DNA from: Candidatus Aminicenantota bacterium | GTDB lineage: Bacteria > Acidobacteriota > Aminicenantia > Aminicenantales > JAFGAV01 | Assembly: GCA_016867615.1 (NCBI GenBank) | Contig: VGJG01000034.1 | Coordinates: 1-9,928, forward strand | Direction of reading: 5' to 3' | DNA length: 9,928 nt | Part shown: piece after piece, positions 1 to 6,176 of the stretch | How the letters are laid out: the number at the start of each line of letters is the position of its first letter | How positions within the stretch are numbered: the first letter of the stretch is position 1 | Program-made: the position numbers and the translations under genes | Notes under the pieces: model-generated | Told to the model about the DNA's origin: nothing | The model's input: only the letters and a program-made list of their open reading frames with translations | The model's database searches: none

Positions 1-1
1 C

Positions 2-304
2 CCCGGCCTTATCGAGGAATATATCGATGTCCTCCGGAGGCTGGGGCTTGAAAAAGATCCGGAAATCGGTGAGCTCGTCGGCCTTTTGGCCGAGGGTTAT
101 CATATTTCCTTCATCACCAAAACTCCGTCGCTCAAGGTCGTCCGAAAGGATCCGGCCGATGATAAGTTCATCGAGTGCGCCGGTGCCCTTAAGGCGGAGG
201 CCATTATCACCGGCGACAAGGAATTGAAGGCGATCCGGAATTGCATGGGGATAAAGGCCCTCAGCCCGGATGAATTCCTCTCCCTTTTTCACCGCCGACC
301 GTAA
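2..304 (+). CDS. PIN-domain toxin-like nuclease, C-terminal part (5' end outside window)
   Basis: The frame is open from the left edge and ends in TAA at 302-304, giving about 100 residues with no start in view. The visible part resembles the C-terminal half of the 'putative toxin-antitoxin component, PIN family' group. It has an early helical EEYIDVLRRLG stretch, then the conserved acidic DPADDKFIECA segment, then ITGDKEL, and finally a terminal LSPDEFLSLF segment of the kind that closes this family. The Asp residues in DPADD and TGD would be part of the Mg2+-binding site that cleaves RNA in PIN nucleases. A TTG at 86 could be misread as a start, but the homologous-looking sequence continues upstream of it. 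Any antitoxin partner would lie left of the window. PIN assignment is fairly sure; a toxin role is inferred from the family only. Confidence 0.8.
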   Translation, partial: PGLIEEYIDVLRRLGLEKDPEIGELVGLLAEGYHISFITKTPSLKVVRKDPADDKFIECAGALKAEAIITGDKELKAIRNCMGIKALSPDEFLSLFHRRP

Positions 305-574
305 TATCTTTCCGTTCGGTCAAGGAGGCCGTTCCGGACCGTGAATTCAGGCCTGCCCGAACGTGGGCGCGGGCTGCTCAAAAAAGTGGAAAGTGTAGAC
401 GCGACCCCGTCTTGTCAGGGCACTTCGAATCCGTCTCGGCGCCCTCGGCAGGAAAAACAGTGTTCGGCTCCGGAGGATACGGCGCGGCTTGTCGGCTGTT
501 GTCTTCGCCTGAACGGCTTTTCATGTCATAATGATCGAGACGAATTTCCCATATCCAAATGAAGGCGGACGGCC
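305..574. other. Intergenic region with REP-like hairpin and weak promoter candidate
   Basis: No convincing gene is present: the 73-codon open frame at 341-562 has low-complexity composition and no recognisable motif. The region holds the GTAG hairpin described separately at 395-413. A CATAAT hexamer at 527-532 is preceded, 17 bp upstream, by the poor -35 match TTCGCC at 504-509, so it is only a weak candidate promoter for the membrane protein at 575. I see no clear terminator with a T-run after the PIN gene. Confidence 0.5.
395..413 (+). repeat. REP-like element: GTAG plus small hairpin
   Basis: GTAG (395-398) sits at the foot of a short hairpin. Its stem AGACG (397-401) pairs with CGTCT (408-412) around the loop CGACCC. 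The 16-bp core GACGCGACCCCGTCTT (398-413) recurs exactly at 9714-9729. A GTAG-type tetranucleotide beside a palindrome is the hallmark of REP sequences mobilised by REP-associated tyrosine transposases (RAYTs). No RAYT gene is seen in this window, so the assignment is by motif only. Confidence 0.45.
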
Positions 575-1069
575 ATGGACATGATCATCTATGAAACCCC
601 CTTCAAGTACGAGCGCTGGGCGAAGTTTTTCATGGGCCTGCCGGTCGTCCTCATGTTCGCCGCCGGGCTGATTCTCTCGGGGGTGGTTCGCATCCCGGGG
701 CTGAACCCCGCGGGGCTCGAGAAGGAGCTGCGTCTCGTGGCCTGGATCTTTTTCGCCAGCGCCGCCTTTATTCTTTTTATATATTGGCTCGTGCTTCCAA
801 CCAAGATCTTCATCTACCAGGATAAGTTGAAAGTCAAATTCGGCCTGTTCTTTTGGACGATCCGCTTCGAGACGATCGAGAGGGCCGTGGCCAGGAGGGG
901 ATTTCCTCTCGGCCCGGGGCACAACTCCGTGACGTCATACAGGAATCAGATCGAGATCGCGCGCCGGGGCCGGCTGCCCGTTAGGCTCTCTCCCGACGGA
1001 AGGGACGAATTTCTCAGTCATCTGAATCGCGCCCTTGAAGATTGGGGTCGGGCCTACAGAACCAAGTGA
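575..1069 (+). CDS. Two-helix membrane protein with C-terminal bacterial PH-like domain
   Basis: This 164-residue protein has two hydrophobic segments, about residues 19-38 and 52-75, joined by a short Gly/Pro-containing loop. A soluble C-terminal part (about 76-164) alternates beta strands: KIFIYQDKLKVKFG, TIRFETIERAVARR, then SVTSYRNQIEIAR and a closing helix DEFLSHLNRAL. That pattern, with an SPDGRDEFL turn before the last helix, resembles small bacterial PH-like (bPH) proteins. Their role is generally unknown, so no function is assigned. The start ATG at 575 is preceded by the purine-rich GAAGGCGG at 561-568; a second ATG at 581 is an alternative. Its TGA (1067-1069) overlaps a GTG (1066) in the frame of the downstream esterase, so the two genes could be co-translated if that GTG is used. 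Confidence 0.75.
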   Translation: MDMIIYETPFKYERWAKFFMGLPVVLMFAAGLILSGVVRIPGLNPAGLEKELRLVAWIFFASAAFILFIYWLVLPTKIFIYQDKLKVKFGLFFWTIRFETIERAVARRGFPLGPGHNSVTSYRNQIEIARRGRLPVRLSPDGRDEFLSHLNRALEDWGRAYRTK

Positions 1070-1203
1070 CGATAAACAAATTAGGTTCTTTTCGACCCCG
1101 GTTTTTAGGCCCAAGAGCGCGAAAACTCCCCCCGAAAATCCCTTTTAAGGCTATCCCGCCGGCCCGGAGATCGGGAGGACCGAAAGGCTGGGGATTCGTT
1201 CTG

Positions 1204-2487
1204 ATGCTGATTTCAGCCGTGTCCGCGGCGGCAGAGATGGCGGCGGATGCGCATGCGCGGCCGGCAAGCCCCAGGCTGGCGGCGCTAGCCGGGCAGGCGC
1301 GGAACGGCGGGGAGGCGCTCGCGTCGTTCTGGCGCGAGGTTGCCGCGTCCGGAACGCCGCTCGTCGAGCCGGTCGAGGGAGATCATGGGGACGTTCTGGT
1401 GACTTTCCTTTACAGGGGCGGCAAGGACGTCGAGAACGTCGTCGTCTTCGTGGACCGGGGCATGTGGGGCGACGTGGCGGACAACGCGATGGAACGGCTT
1501 CCCGGGACGGACGTCTGGTTCCGGACGCATCGATTCAGGAAAGACGCTCGGTTCACCTATCTTCTGTCGGTGAACGACCCGCTCACGACCGTGCGGGGGC
1601 TTCGGGATGCGGGGGAATGGCTGAAGCGGTCGGCCGGGTGGAAGCCCGACCCGCTCAACCCCCGCCGCTTTCCGACGTACCCAGCTCCCCTGTCCGTGGT
1701 CGAGCTTCCGGGAGCGCCGTCGCAGCCGTGGACGTCCGCCAGGCCGGGGGTGCCGCGGGGGGAGGTCCGGGCGCACAAGGTCGCCAGCCGGATCCTCGGC
1801 AACGAGAGGACCGTGTGGGTTTACGCTCCGCCAGGTCATGACCCGGCCGGGCCTGCGCTTTCGGCTCTGTTGATTCTCTTCGACGGCGGCGCCTACAACG
1901 GCTGGATCCCCGCGCCGGCGATCCTCGACAACCTCCTGGAGGAGCGGCGCATCCCGCCGCTCCTCGCCGTGCTGGTGAGCCATCCGCCGGGGGCGCGCGA
2001 CGCCGAGCTGTCGTGCTCGGAGCCGTTCACCCGCTTCCTGGCGGAAGAGCTCCTGCCCTGGCTCCGGGGGGAATACCGCGCCGCGCCCGACCCGGCGCTG
2101 ACGGTCGTCGGCGGGCTGAGCTACGGCGGACTGGCCGCTGCCTACGCCGCCTTCCGCCATCCTGAAATTTTCAGCGGCGTTCTCTCGCAATCGGGCGGCT
2201 TTCCCTACAGTCCCGCGGGAGACCCGGAGCCGGGGTGGCTGATCCGAAAATTCGCGTCCGCGCCCAGGATTCCGCTTCGTTTTCATCTCGATTGCGGGCT
2301 GATGGAGGACCACCCCGTGAAGAACGGGGTGTTGAACATCGTCTCGGCCAACCGGCTTCTGAGGGATGTGCTCGTCGAAAAGGGCTGCTGCGTTCACTAC
2401 CTGGAATTCAACGGCGGCCACGAATACGTCAATTGGCGCGGCACGTTCGCCGACGGCCTCATCGCCCTGTTCGCGGAAGGCCGCTGA
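1204..2487 (+). CDS. fes: Enterochelin esterase (Fes)-like alpha/beta hydrolase, probably exported
   Basis: Counted from ATG 1204, this is a 427-residue protein. The N-terminus (MLISAVSAAAEMAADAHARP) looks like a signal peptide. Residues about 40-155 match the Fes N-terminal domain: VLVTFLYRGG near 64, LPGTDVWFRTHRF, and the closing DPLNPRRFP near 149. The rest is an esterase-D type alpha/beta hydrolase with nucleophile Ser306 in GLSYGG and His406 in GGHEYVNWR; the acid is probably Asp363 in HLDCGLMED. Known Fes enzymes hydrolyse the trilactone of ferric enterobactin to release iron. Here no siderophore, TonB or ABC genes are adjacent, so the substrate is unknown. The frame is open back to 1042, and GTG 1066 overlaps the preceding stop. 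I prefer 1204 because 1091-1113 looks like intergenic repeat sequence and because 1204 puts the hydrophobic signal at the N-terminus. Neither start has a strong ribosome binding site. Confidence 0.8.
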   Translation: MLISAVSAAAEMAADAHARPASPRLAALAGQARNGGEALASFWREVAASGTPLVEPVEGDHGDVLVTFLYRGGKDVENVVVFVDRGMWGDVADNAMERLPGTDVWFRTHRFRKDARFTYLLSVNDPLTTVRGLRDAGEWLKRSAGWKPDPLNPRRFPTYPAPLSVVELPGAPSQPWTSARPGVPRGEVRAHKVASRILGNERTVWVYAPPGHDPAGPALSALLILFDGGAYNGWIPAPAILDNLLEERRIPPLLAVLVSHPPGARDAELSCSEPFTRFLAEELLPWLRGEYRAAPDPALTVVGGLSYGGLAAAYAAFRHPEIFSGVLSQSGGFPYSPAGDPEPGWLIRKFASAPRIPLRFHLDCGLMEDHPVKNGVLNIVSANRLLRDVLVEKGCCVHYLEFNGGHEYVNWRGTFADGLIALFAEGR

Positions 2488-2576
2488 ACAATTTTAATAA
2501 TTAAGGGCAGCCAAATTTCATGGTTCTCTTCCATTGTCCGTGGGTTGACGAGCTTGGCAGGGGGGCTGATCTATGT

Positions 2577-2594
2577 CAATCGGGGTCGGGCCCA
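2577..2594 (+). repeat. GGGGTCGGGCCC-type intergenic repeat word
   Basis: CAATCGGGGTCGGGCCCAAG-like sequence in AT-rich surroundings. It aligns with the word at 2652-2670 (GGGGACGGGCCT) and shares GGGTCGG with 2882-2888. These look like ends of a dispersed palindromic repeat family rather than coding or promoter sequence. Confidence 0.35.
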
Positions 2595-2651
2595 AGCAAT
2601 ATGTTGATACCACAATAAATAGACGTTTTTAGCTTGTGGAAAAATCTATTG

Positions 2652-2670
2652 ATTGGGGACGGGCCTAATC
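2652..2670 (+). repeat. GGGGACGGGCCT-type intergenic repeat word
   Basis: ATTGGGGACGGGCCTAATC is a near relative of the word at 2577-2594, about 75 bp away in the same orientation. The outer bases GATT (2651-2654) and AATC (2667-2670) are complementary, so the word itself forms a small imperfect dyad. Confidence 0.35.
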
Positions 2671-2820
2671 AAGCGGTAGATTAATTTATGGATATCCCGA
2701 TTTCGATGGGAAAAAAGCGATCGATATAGGATTTTTCATGCCAAAAAAGCGCAGTATACATTTGTTCTATCCGCAAAAAGAATTATAGGTGTGAACAATG
2801 ATAAAAATGGGGCAAAAAAA

Positions 2821-2850
2821 TTGTGTTTAGGGCTTTTTTTGGCGTATAAA
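2821..2850 (+). promoter_or_regulatory. Candidate promoter for the propeller gene
   Basis: TTGTGT (2821-2826) and TATAAA (2845-2850) are separated by 18 bp in AT-rich DNA, about 65 bp before the ATG at 2915. The match to a sigma70 promoter is reasonable, but AT-rich DNA gives such matches by chance. Confidence 0.3.
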
Positions 2851-2878
2851 ATGATAGGAATAATTTTGTTGTCAATAA

Positions 2879-2900
2879 TTTGGGTCGGCCCGACCCCAAA
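2879..2900 (+). repeat. Near-perfect inverted repeat just upstream of the propeller gene
   Basis: TTTGGGTCGG (2879-2888) is complementary to CCGACCCCAAA (2890-2900) apart from one extra C in the right arm. It ends 4 bp before the AAGGAG ribosome binding site, so in the mRNA it would form a hairpin immediately 5' of the site. It belongs by sequence to the GGGTCGG word family of this intergenic region. Confidence 0.45.
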
Positions 2901-2914
2901 TAAAAGGAGAAGCC

Positions 2915-5692
2915 ATGAGAAATCCGGATTGCGCTCGAATGTCATCGCTGTTTTCCGCCGCGGCCAAGGGGGCGGCCGCGTTGGCTCTGGCTGCCTTGAT
3001 GTTCACTGCCGCTTACAGCCGGCAGACGACGGATACGGATAAGCCGCCTGTCGGAAAGCTCCTGGAGGCTTTTTCCTTCCGGGCGCTCGGCCCCTACCGG
3101 GCGGGGTCGTGGGTGACGGCGTTCGCCGTGCCGTCCTCTCCCCCGCGCGACCGCCTCTACACCTTCTACGTCGGCACGCGGAACGGCGGCGTGTGGAAGA
3201 CCGTGAACTGCGGCACGACCTTCGAGCCCGTGTTCGACGCGCAGCCCAAGCTTTCGATCGGCGACGTGGCCGTCGCGCCGTCCGACCCGGCCGTCGTCTG
3301 GGTCGGGACGGGCGAGCCCTACTGCGCCCGGAGCTCGAGCTCGGGAGACGGGGTCTGGAAGTCCGCTGACGCGGGGAAGACGTGGGCCCACAGGGGCCTC
3401 TCCGACTCCCACCACATCGCCCGCGTCCTCATCCATCCCGCGAATCCCGACATCGTCTACGTGGTCGCCATGGGGCGTCTCTTCTCGACGAACGAGGAGC
3501 GCGGCGTGTACAAGACGACGGACGGCGGAGCGAGCTGGCGCCGGGTCCTCTACCTCAACGACAGGATCGGCGCCGTGGACCTGGCGCTCGTCGAGTCGGC
3601 GCCCGACACGCTCTACGCCGCGATGTACGACAAGGTCCGCCTGCCCTGGCACTACGAGCTCGGCGGCCCGGAGAGCGCGGTCTACAAGACGACGGACGGC
3701 GGGGCGAACTGGACGCGCCTTGGCGGCGGGCTTCCCGAGGGACGCATCGGCCGGATCGGGCTCGACGTGTATCAGAAGGATCCGCGGATCCTCTACGCCG
3801 TCGTCGAGAACGGGAACCGCCGTCCGCCCACGGAAGCCGAGGCCGCCGAGGACCGCCGCCGCGGCGTCGCGCCGGCGCCGCGTACGGCCGGCAACGAGGT
3901 CTACCGCACGGACGACGGCGGCCTCTCCTGGCGCAAGGCGAACGCCGGCCATGAGGCGGCGCTCAACAAGGCGCCCTATTCCTTCAACCAGCTCCGCCTC
4001 GACCAGAACGACCCGGAGACCGTTTACATCACCGGCCAGACGCTGGCCTCGACGAACGACGGCGGCAAGACCTGGAAGGGCCTCACCTGGCCGTCCGACG
4101 GGGTCATGCGCCGGGCCTTCGGCGACTTCCGCGCCCTGTGGGTCGACCCGCTCGACTCGAACCGCCTCCTCTTCGGCTCGGACGGGGGGGTCAACATCTC
4201 CTTCGACCGGGGCTTGACCTGCCACCACGCCTACAACATCCCGCTCGGCGAGATCTACGCCGTCGGCGTGGACATGGAGGAGCCGTACAACATCTACTGC
4301 GGCCTCCAGGACCACGACTCCTGGAAGGGGCCGTCGAACGGCTGGACGGGCGCGATCTCGCTCACCGATTGGGTGACGGTCGGCGAGGGGGACGGCATGC
4401 ACAACTGCGTCGACCCGACGGACCCGCGCTGGCTGTACAACAACCGGGAGATGGGGACGATGTGGCGGCTCGACCAGAAGACGGGCGTCCGGAAGGTCAT
4501 CACTCCCGAGCGCGCCCCGGGGCGGCCGCCCCTGCGCTTCAACTGGACGCCGCCCATCGCCCTCTCGCCCCACAACCCGGCCATCGTCTACACGGGCGCC
4601 CAGCTCGTCTTCCGCTCGCTCGACCGCGGCGACACCTGGCGGGAGATCAGCCCCGACCTGACGACCGACGAGGACGCCAAGCAGCACGGCGAGGGGTACA
4701 TCTCCTACTGCACGCTGACGACGCTGGCCGAGTCGCCGGTCGAGCCGGGCGTGCTCTGGGCGGGCTCGGACGACGGCAAGGTTCAGGTGACGCGCGACGG
4801 CGGGGCGACGTGGAGCGACCGCACGGCGGCCCTCGAAGCCGCCGGCGGGCCCGCGGAATTCTGGACGAGCCGCGTCTTCCCCTCGCCCCACGAGGCGGGC
4901 ACGGCCTTCGTCTCCAAGACGGGCTGGCGCCTGGACGACTACCGCGTCTCGCTCCACAAGACGACCGATTTCGGCGAGACGTGGACGTCGGTCGCCGGCG
5001 ACCTGCCGGACGGAAAGCCGGTCAACGTCGTCGTCCAGGACGGGAAGAATCCGAACCTCCTCTTCGCCGGCACGGAGTGGGGGCTGTACGCGACGCTCGA
5101 CGGCGGGGCGACGTGGAGGCCGTTCGGCGCGAACCTGCCCTCGGTCAAGGTCACGGACCTCGTCATCCACCCCCGGGAGAACGACCTCGTCGTCGGCACC
5201 TACGGGCGCGGCCTGTACGTGGCCGACATCGCGGCCCTCCAGCAGGTGACGGCCGCCGTCTTCGAGGAGGACGCCTACCTGTTCGACATCGAGCCGCGGG
5301 TCCAACGCCTCTACGGCGGCCTGGGCAATCACCGGCTCCTCGGCGACAGCCACCTCTCGACGCCCAACGAGCCGAACGCCGTGGTCATCCAGTATTACCT
5401 CAAGGCCGTGGCGGCGGGGGGGGCCAAGATCACCGTGGCCGACGCCCGGGGGACGGTCCTGGCCGAAGTCGCGGGCGGAGGCGCGGCGGGGATGAACACC
5501 GCGGCCTGGGACATGCGCGTCCGGAGGCCGGGACAGAAGATGGAGCGGTTCGAGGGAAGGCGCGCCCCGATGGTCGAGCCGGGGGAGTACGTCGTCACGC
5601 TGAGGGCGGCGGGAATATCCATGACCAAGACGGCCAGGATCCGCTATCGCCAGGGCTGGACGGTCGGCCCCGTTCCGGTCGTGATCCACTAG
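2915..5692 (+). CDS. Secreted Asp-box (BNR/sortilin-like) beta-propeller protein
   Basis: This 925-residue protein starts at ATG 2915, five bases after AGGAG (2905-2909). A signal peptide is visible (basic start, hydrophobic GAAALALAALMFTAA, about residues 19-33). The body carries about eleven Asp-box motifs (S/T-x-D-x-G-x-T-W). Examples start near 93 (VWKTVNCGTTF), 147, 198 (VYKTTDGGASW), 256, 329, 379, 566, 626, 681 and 726, with a degenerate one near 428 (SFDRGLTC). Asp boxes are structural turns of beta-propeller blades in sialidases, xyloglucanases and sortilin/VPS10 proteins, so one large or two smaller propellers are expected. The last 110 residues (about 815-925, VIQYYLKA..., EPGEYVVTLRAAG) look like a small beta-sandwich of the FlgD/Ig-like type often found at the end of such proteins. 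Catalytic residues cannot be assigned, so calling it a glycoside hydrolase would be unsafe. A hairpin array begins 7 bp after the TAG stop. Confidence 0.85.
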   Translation: MRNPDCARMSSLFSAAAKGAAALALAALMFTAAYSRQTTDTDKPPVGKLLEAFSFRALGPYRAGSWVTAFAVPSSPPRDRLYTFYVGTRNGGVWKTVNCGTTFEPVFDAQPKLSIGDVAVAPSDPAVVWVGTGEPYCARSSSSGDGVWKSADAGKTWAHRGLSDSHHIARVLIHPANPDIVYVVAMGRLFSTNEERGVYKTTDGGASWRRVLYLNDRIGAVDLALVESAPDTLYAAMYDKVRLPWHYELGGPESAVYKTTDGGANWTRLGGGLPEGRIGRIGLDVYQKDPRILYAVVENGNRRPPTEAEAAEDRRRGVAPAPRTAGNEVYRTDDGGLSWRKANAGHEAALNKAPYSFNQLRLDQNDPETVYITGQTLASTNDGGKTWKGLTWPSDGVMRRAFGDFRALWVDPLDSNRLLFGSDGGVNISFDRGLTCHHAYNIPLGEIYAVGVDMEEPYNIYCGLQDHDSWKGPSNGWTGAISLTDWVTVGEGDGMHNCVDPTDPRWLYNNREMGTMWRLDQKTGVRKVITPERAPGRPPLRFNWTPPIALSPHNPAIVYTGAQLVFRSLDRGDTWREISPDLTTDEDAKQHGEGYISYCTLTTLAESPVEPGVLWAGSDDGKVQVTRDGGATWSDRTAALEAAGGPAEFWTSRVFPSPHEAGTAFVSKTGWRLDDYRVSLHKTTDFGETWTSVAGDLPDGKPVNVVVQDGKNPNLLFAGTEWGLYATLDGGATWRPFGANLPSVKVTDLVIHPRENDLVVGTYGRGLYVADIAALQQVTAAVFEEDAYLFDIEPRVQRLYGGLGNHRLLGDSHLSTPNEPNAVVIQYYLKAVAAGGAKITVADARGTVLAEVAGGGAAGMNTAAWDMRVRRPGQKMERFEGRRAPMVEPGEYVVTLRAAGISMTKTARIRYRQGWTVGPVPVVIH

Positions 5693-5698
5693 CAGGTT

Positions 5699-5794
5699 GC
5701 GGCGTCGTGCCGCCGCAAAGCAAAGCGGCCTCGTGAGGCCGCACTCCAAAGCGGCGCTGCCGCGCCGCGCTCCAGGGCGCTGAGGCGCAGGCCG
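5699..5794 (+). repeat. 26-bp hairpin-unit array, left block (4 units)
   Basis: Units start at 5699, 5725, 5751 and 5777, exactly 26 bp apart. Each has an 18-nt dyad plus an 8-nt linker. Unit 1 GCGGCGTCGTGCCGCCGC pairs over 6 bp, unit 2 GCGGCCTCGTGAGGCCGC over 7 bp and unit 3 GCGGCGCTGCCGCGCCGC over 7 bp. Unit 4 is degenerate (GCGC/GCGC only). Linkers are AAAGCAAA, ACTCCAAA and GCTCCAGG. Positions 5699-5756 are repeated without a mismatch at 5920-5977. Because 26 is not a multiple of three, the array does not encode a repeating peptide in one frame. Confidence 0.85.
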
Positions 5795-5821
5795 CCGACC
5801 TTTCCGAAGACGCCATCGATC

Positions 5822-5845
5822 TCTCCCCGAATTCCCTCGGGGAGA
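5822..5845. repeat. 9-bp perfect inverted repeat between the two array blocks
   Basis: TCTCCCCGA (5822-5830) and TCGGGGAGA (5837-5845) form a perfect 9-bp stem with a 6-nt loop, ATTCCC. No T-run follows on either strand, so it is not a canonical intrinsic terminator, though it could still act as an mRNA 3'-end structure for the propeller gene. It sits inside the 125-bp spacer that separates the two blocks of 26-bp units. Confidence 0.6.
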
Positions 5846-5919
5846 AGGAGGGGCAAATAAAAATCGTATACGAGAGCGTCTGAGGTAAGCCTCCTGCCGC
5901 TGCAATCCAGAGTTCCAGA

Positions 5920-6067
5920 GCGGCGTCGTGCCGCCGCAAAGCAAAGCGGCCTCGTGAGGCCGCACTCCAAAGCGGCGTCGTGCCGCCGCACTCCAGGGCG
6001 CCGACGCGTCGGCGCGATCCGAAGCGGCGTTATGCCGCTGTGCTCTAAGGCTTCGACGCGTCGGCGA
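5920..6067 (+). repeat. 26-bp hairpin-unit array, right block (6 units)
   Basis: Units start at 5920, 5946, 5972, 5998, 6024 and 6050, again exactly 26 bp apart. Units 1 and 2 equal the first two of the left block. Unit 3 repeats unit 1. Unit 4 is a perfect 18-bp palindrome, GCGCCGACGCGTCGGCGC (5998-6015). Unit 5 (GCGGCGTTATGCCGCTGT) keeps pairing if G-U pairs are allowed on the plus-strand RNA. Unit 6 keeps the central CGACGCGTCG palindrome (6054-6063). Linkers include ACTCCAAA, ACTCCAGG, GATCCGAA and GCTCTAAG. The stems change in sequence while the symmetry axis stays in place. Confidence 0.85.
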
Positions 6068-6126
6068 GCTTAATTACTGAAGGAGAGGGATTCGCGGACG
6101 GGACATCGCCGTTCGACGCCGGCCGC

Positions 6127-6156
6127 TTGAAATCCGCCGGCGGTTCGCGTTATACT
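6127..6156 (+). promoter_or_regulatory. Sigma70-like promoter of ppdK
   Basis: TTGAAA (6127-6132) and TATACT (6151-6156) are 18 bp apart, both close to consensus and standing in otherwise GC-rich DNA. Transcription would begin near 6163, giving a leader of about 55 nt. The spacer contains a 10-bp perfect palindrome, CCGCCGGCGG (6134-6143), which could be an operator or chance in GC-rich DNA. Confidence 0.55.
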
Positions 6157-6176
6157 CCCCCTCGAATTCTTAGCCC

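Larger units (their letters stand above)
2488..2914. other. AT-rich intergenic region with repeat words
   Basis: These 427 bp contain no gene I can support. The right two thirds (about 2600-2880) are far richer in A+T than the neighbouring coding DNA. Two related GC words lie at 2577-2594 and 2652-2670, and an inverted repeat lies at 2879-2900, just before the ribosome binding site of the next gene. A long-loop inverted repeat (CCACAA 2610-2615 with TTGTGG 2634-2639) is also present but has no adjacent T-run on either strand, so it is a poor terminator. Small open frames on both strands here have composition typical of non-coding AT-rich DNA. Confidence 0.6.

Noticed and set aside
341..562. 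73-codon plus-strand open frame between the PIN and membrane-protein genes
   Set aside because: No motif, no ribosome binding site, and it crosses the REP-like hairpin.
1042..1203. Long N-terminal extension of the Fes-like esterase from TTG 1042
   Set aside because: It overlaps the preceding gene, contains a repeat word (1094-1113), and would bury the signal-peptide-like stretch behind 54 residues. ATG 1204 is preferred, with GTG 1066 as the alternative.
2736..2945. 69-codon minus-strand frame in the AT-rich gap
   Set aside because: Hydrophobic composition follows from A/T-rich codons; no ribosome binding site, and it overlaps the start region of the propeller gene.
4138..5736. 532-codon plus-strand open frame in another phase of the propeller gene
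   Set aside because: Arg/Gly/Pro-rich composition typical of a shifted GC-rich gene, and it runs into the non-coding hairpin array.
5822..5845. Intrinsic terminator for the propeller gene
   Set aside because: The stem is strong, but no U-run follows on the plus strand and none on the minus strand either. It is kept only as an inverted repeat.
2942..5965. 1007-codon open frame on the minus strand, antisense to the propeller gene
   Set aside because: It mirrors the plus-strand gene, is Arg/Pro/Val-rich with no motif, and arises because GC-rich third positions remove stop codons from the opposite strand. The plus strand has a signal peptide, Asp boxes and a good ribosome binding site.
5689..5991. 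100-codon minus-strand frame with repeated RRHDAALECGLTRPLC-like peptides
   Set aside because: The peptide repetition is the translation of the 26-bp hairpin units. It has no independent sign of coding, and the array also opens other frames by chance.
5699..6067. Possible CRISPR array
   Set aside because: The 26-bp units contain no unique 30-40 bp spacers; variation lies inside palindromic stems, linkers are 8 bp, and no cas gene is near.
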